NCBI GenBank assembly: GCA_934589065.1
Contig: CAKTNN010000044.1
Span: 1 to 15,121, forward strand
DNA length: 15,121 bases
DNA from: an uncultured Oscillospiraceae bacterium
Lineage (GTDB): Bacteria > Bacillota > Clostridia > Oscillospirales > Oscillospiraceae
Direction of reading: 5' to 3'
Of the stretch, positions 15,049 to 15,121 are shown piece by piece. Position 1 is the first letter of the stretch. Each line of letters starts with the position of its first letter. The position numbers and the translations under genes were made by a program. The notes below the pieces were generated by a model. That model saw nothing but the letters and a program-made list of their open reading frames with translations, searched no databases and had not been told where the DNA came from.

Positions 15049-15121
15049 GGACGATTAGCTCAGCTGGCTAGAGCATCCGCTTGACGTGCGGAAGGTCATA
15101 GGTTCGAGTCCTATATCGTCC
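15049..15121 (+). tRNA. tRNA-Val (anticodon GAC), cut at the 3' end by the window
   Basis: The 73 visible bases fold as a full cloverleaf. The acceptor GGACGAT/ATCGTCC pairs perfectly. The D stem is GCTC/GAGC, the anticodon stem TCCGC/GCGGA has loop TTGACGT, the variable loop is AGGTC, and the T stem ATAGG/CCTAT has loop TTCGAGT. The anticodon is GAC, which reads valine codons GUC and GUU. The discriminator base, and any encoded CCA, lie beyond the window. More tRNA genes may follow under the same strong promoter. Confidence 0.95.

Overview
The window looks like a Gram-positive gut anaerobe of the Clostridia, probably Oscillospirales-like. The basis is GC-rich coding with strong GGAGG-type ribosome binding sites, frequent TTG and GTG starts, near-consensus sigma-A promoters, and a MetF/MetV/RnfC2-type methylenetetrahydrofolate reductase locus of the kind known from acetogenic and related Clostridia. 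This is inference from family knowledge; there is no taxonomic marker beyond one tRNA.

Bases 1-181 are intergenic and hold a palindromic repeat of about 100 bp with 17-bp imperfect inverted ends. Bases 182-10708 form a tightly packed plus-strand operon of type IV pilin-like proteins. The first is a giant 2,892-residue protein with a prepilin leader (GFSLVE), many GLUG-type repeats, low-complexity Pro/Glu spacers and two InlB/Listeria-Bacteroides-type repeats. It is followed by a PilX-like membrane protein, a PilV-like pseudopilin and a PilW/PulJ-like pseudopilin, linked by 4-base stop/start overlaps. The last member is a pilin gene carrying an in-frame TGA inside its processing motif and a lost 3' part. 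The simplest reading is a set of minor pilins that display a giant adhesin on the cell surface or at a pilus tip. The assembly ATPases, platform protein and prepilin peptidase are not in the window.

A nested hairpin with a T-tract (10628-10680) ends that operon. A strong promoter (10726-10755) opens a second operon of three genes: a MetV-like domain fused to an RnfC-type flavo/iron-sulfur subunit (10814-12784), a stand-alone MetV (12800-13435) and MetF (13454-14335). Together they should reduce 5,10-methylene-THF to 5-methyl-THF. Electrons probably enter from NADH at the RnfC2 subunit and pass through the MetV iron-sulfur cluster(s) to the MetF flavin. Terminator-like hairpins follow metF.

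Bases 14416-14992 hold a decayed membrane protein with a stop and a frame change, perhaps the sensor part of a diguanylate-cyclase-type protein. The window ends with a consensus promoter and a tRNA-Val(GAC), cut one base before its discriminator. No transposase, CRISPR array or defence system was recognised.
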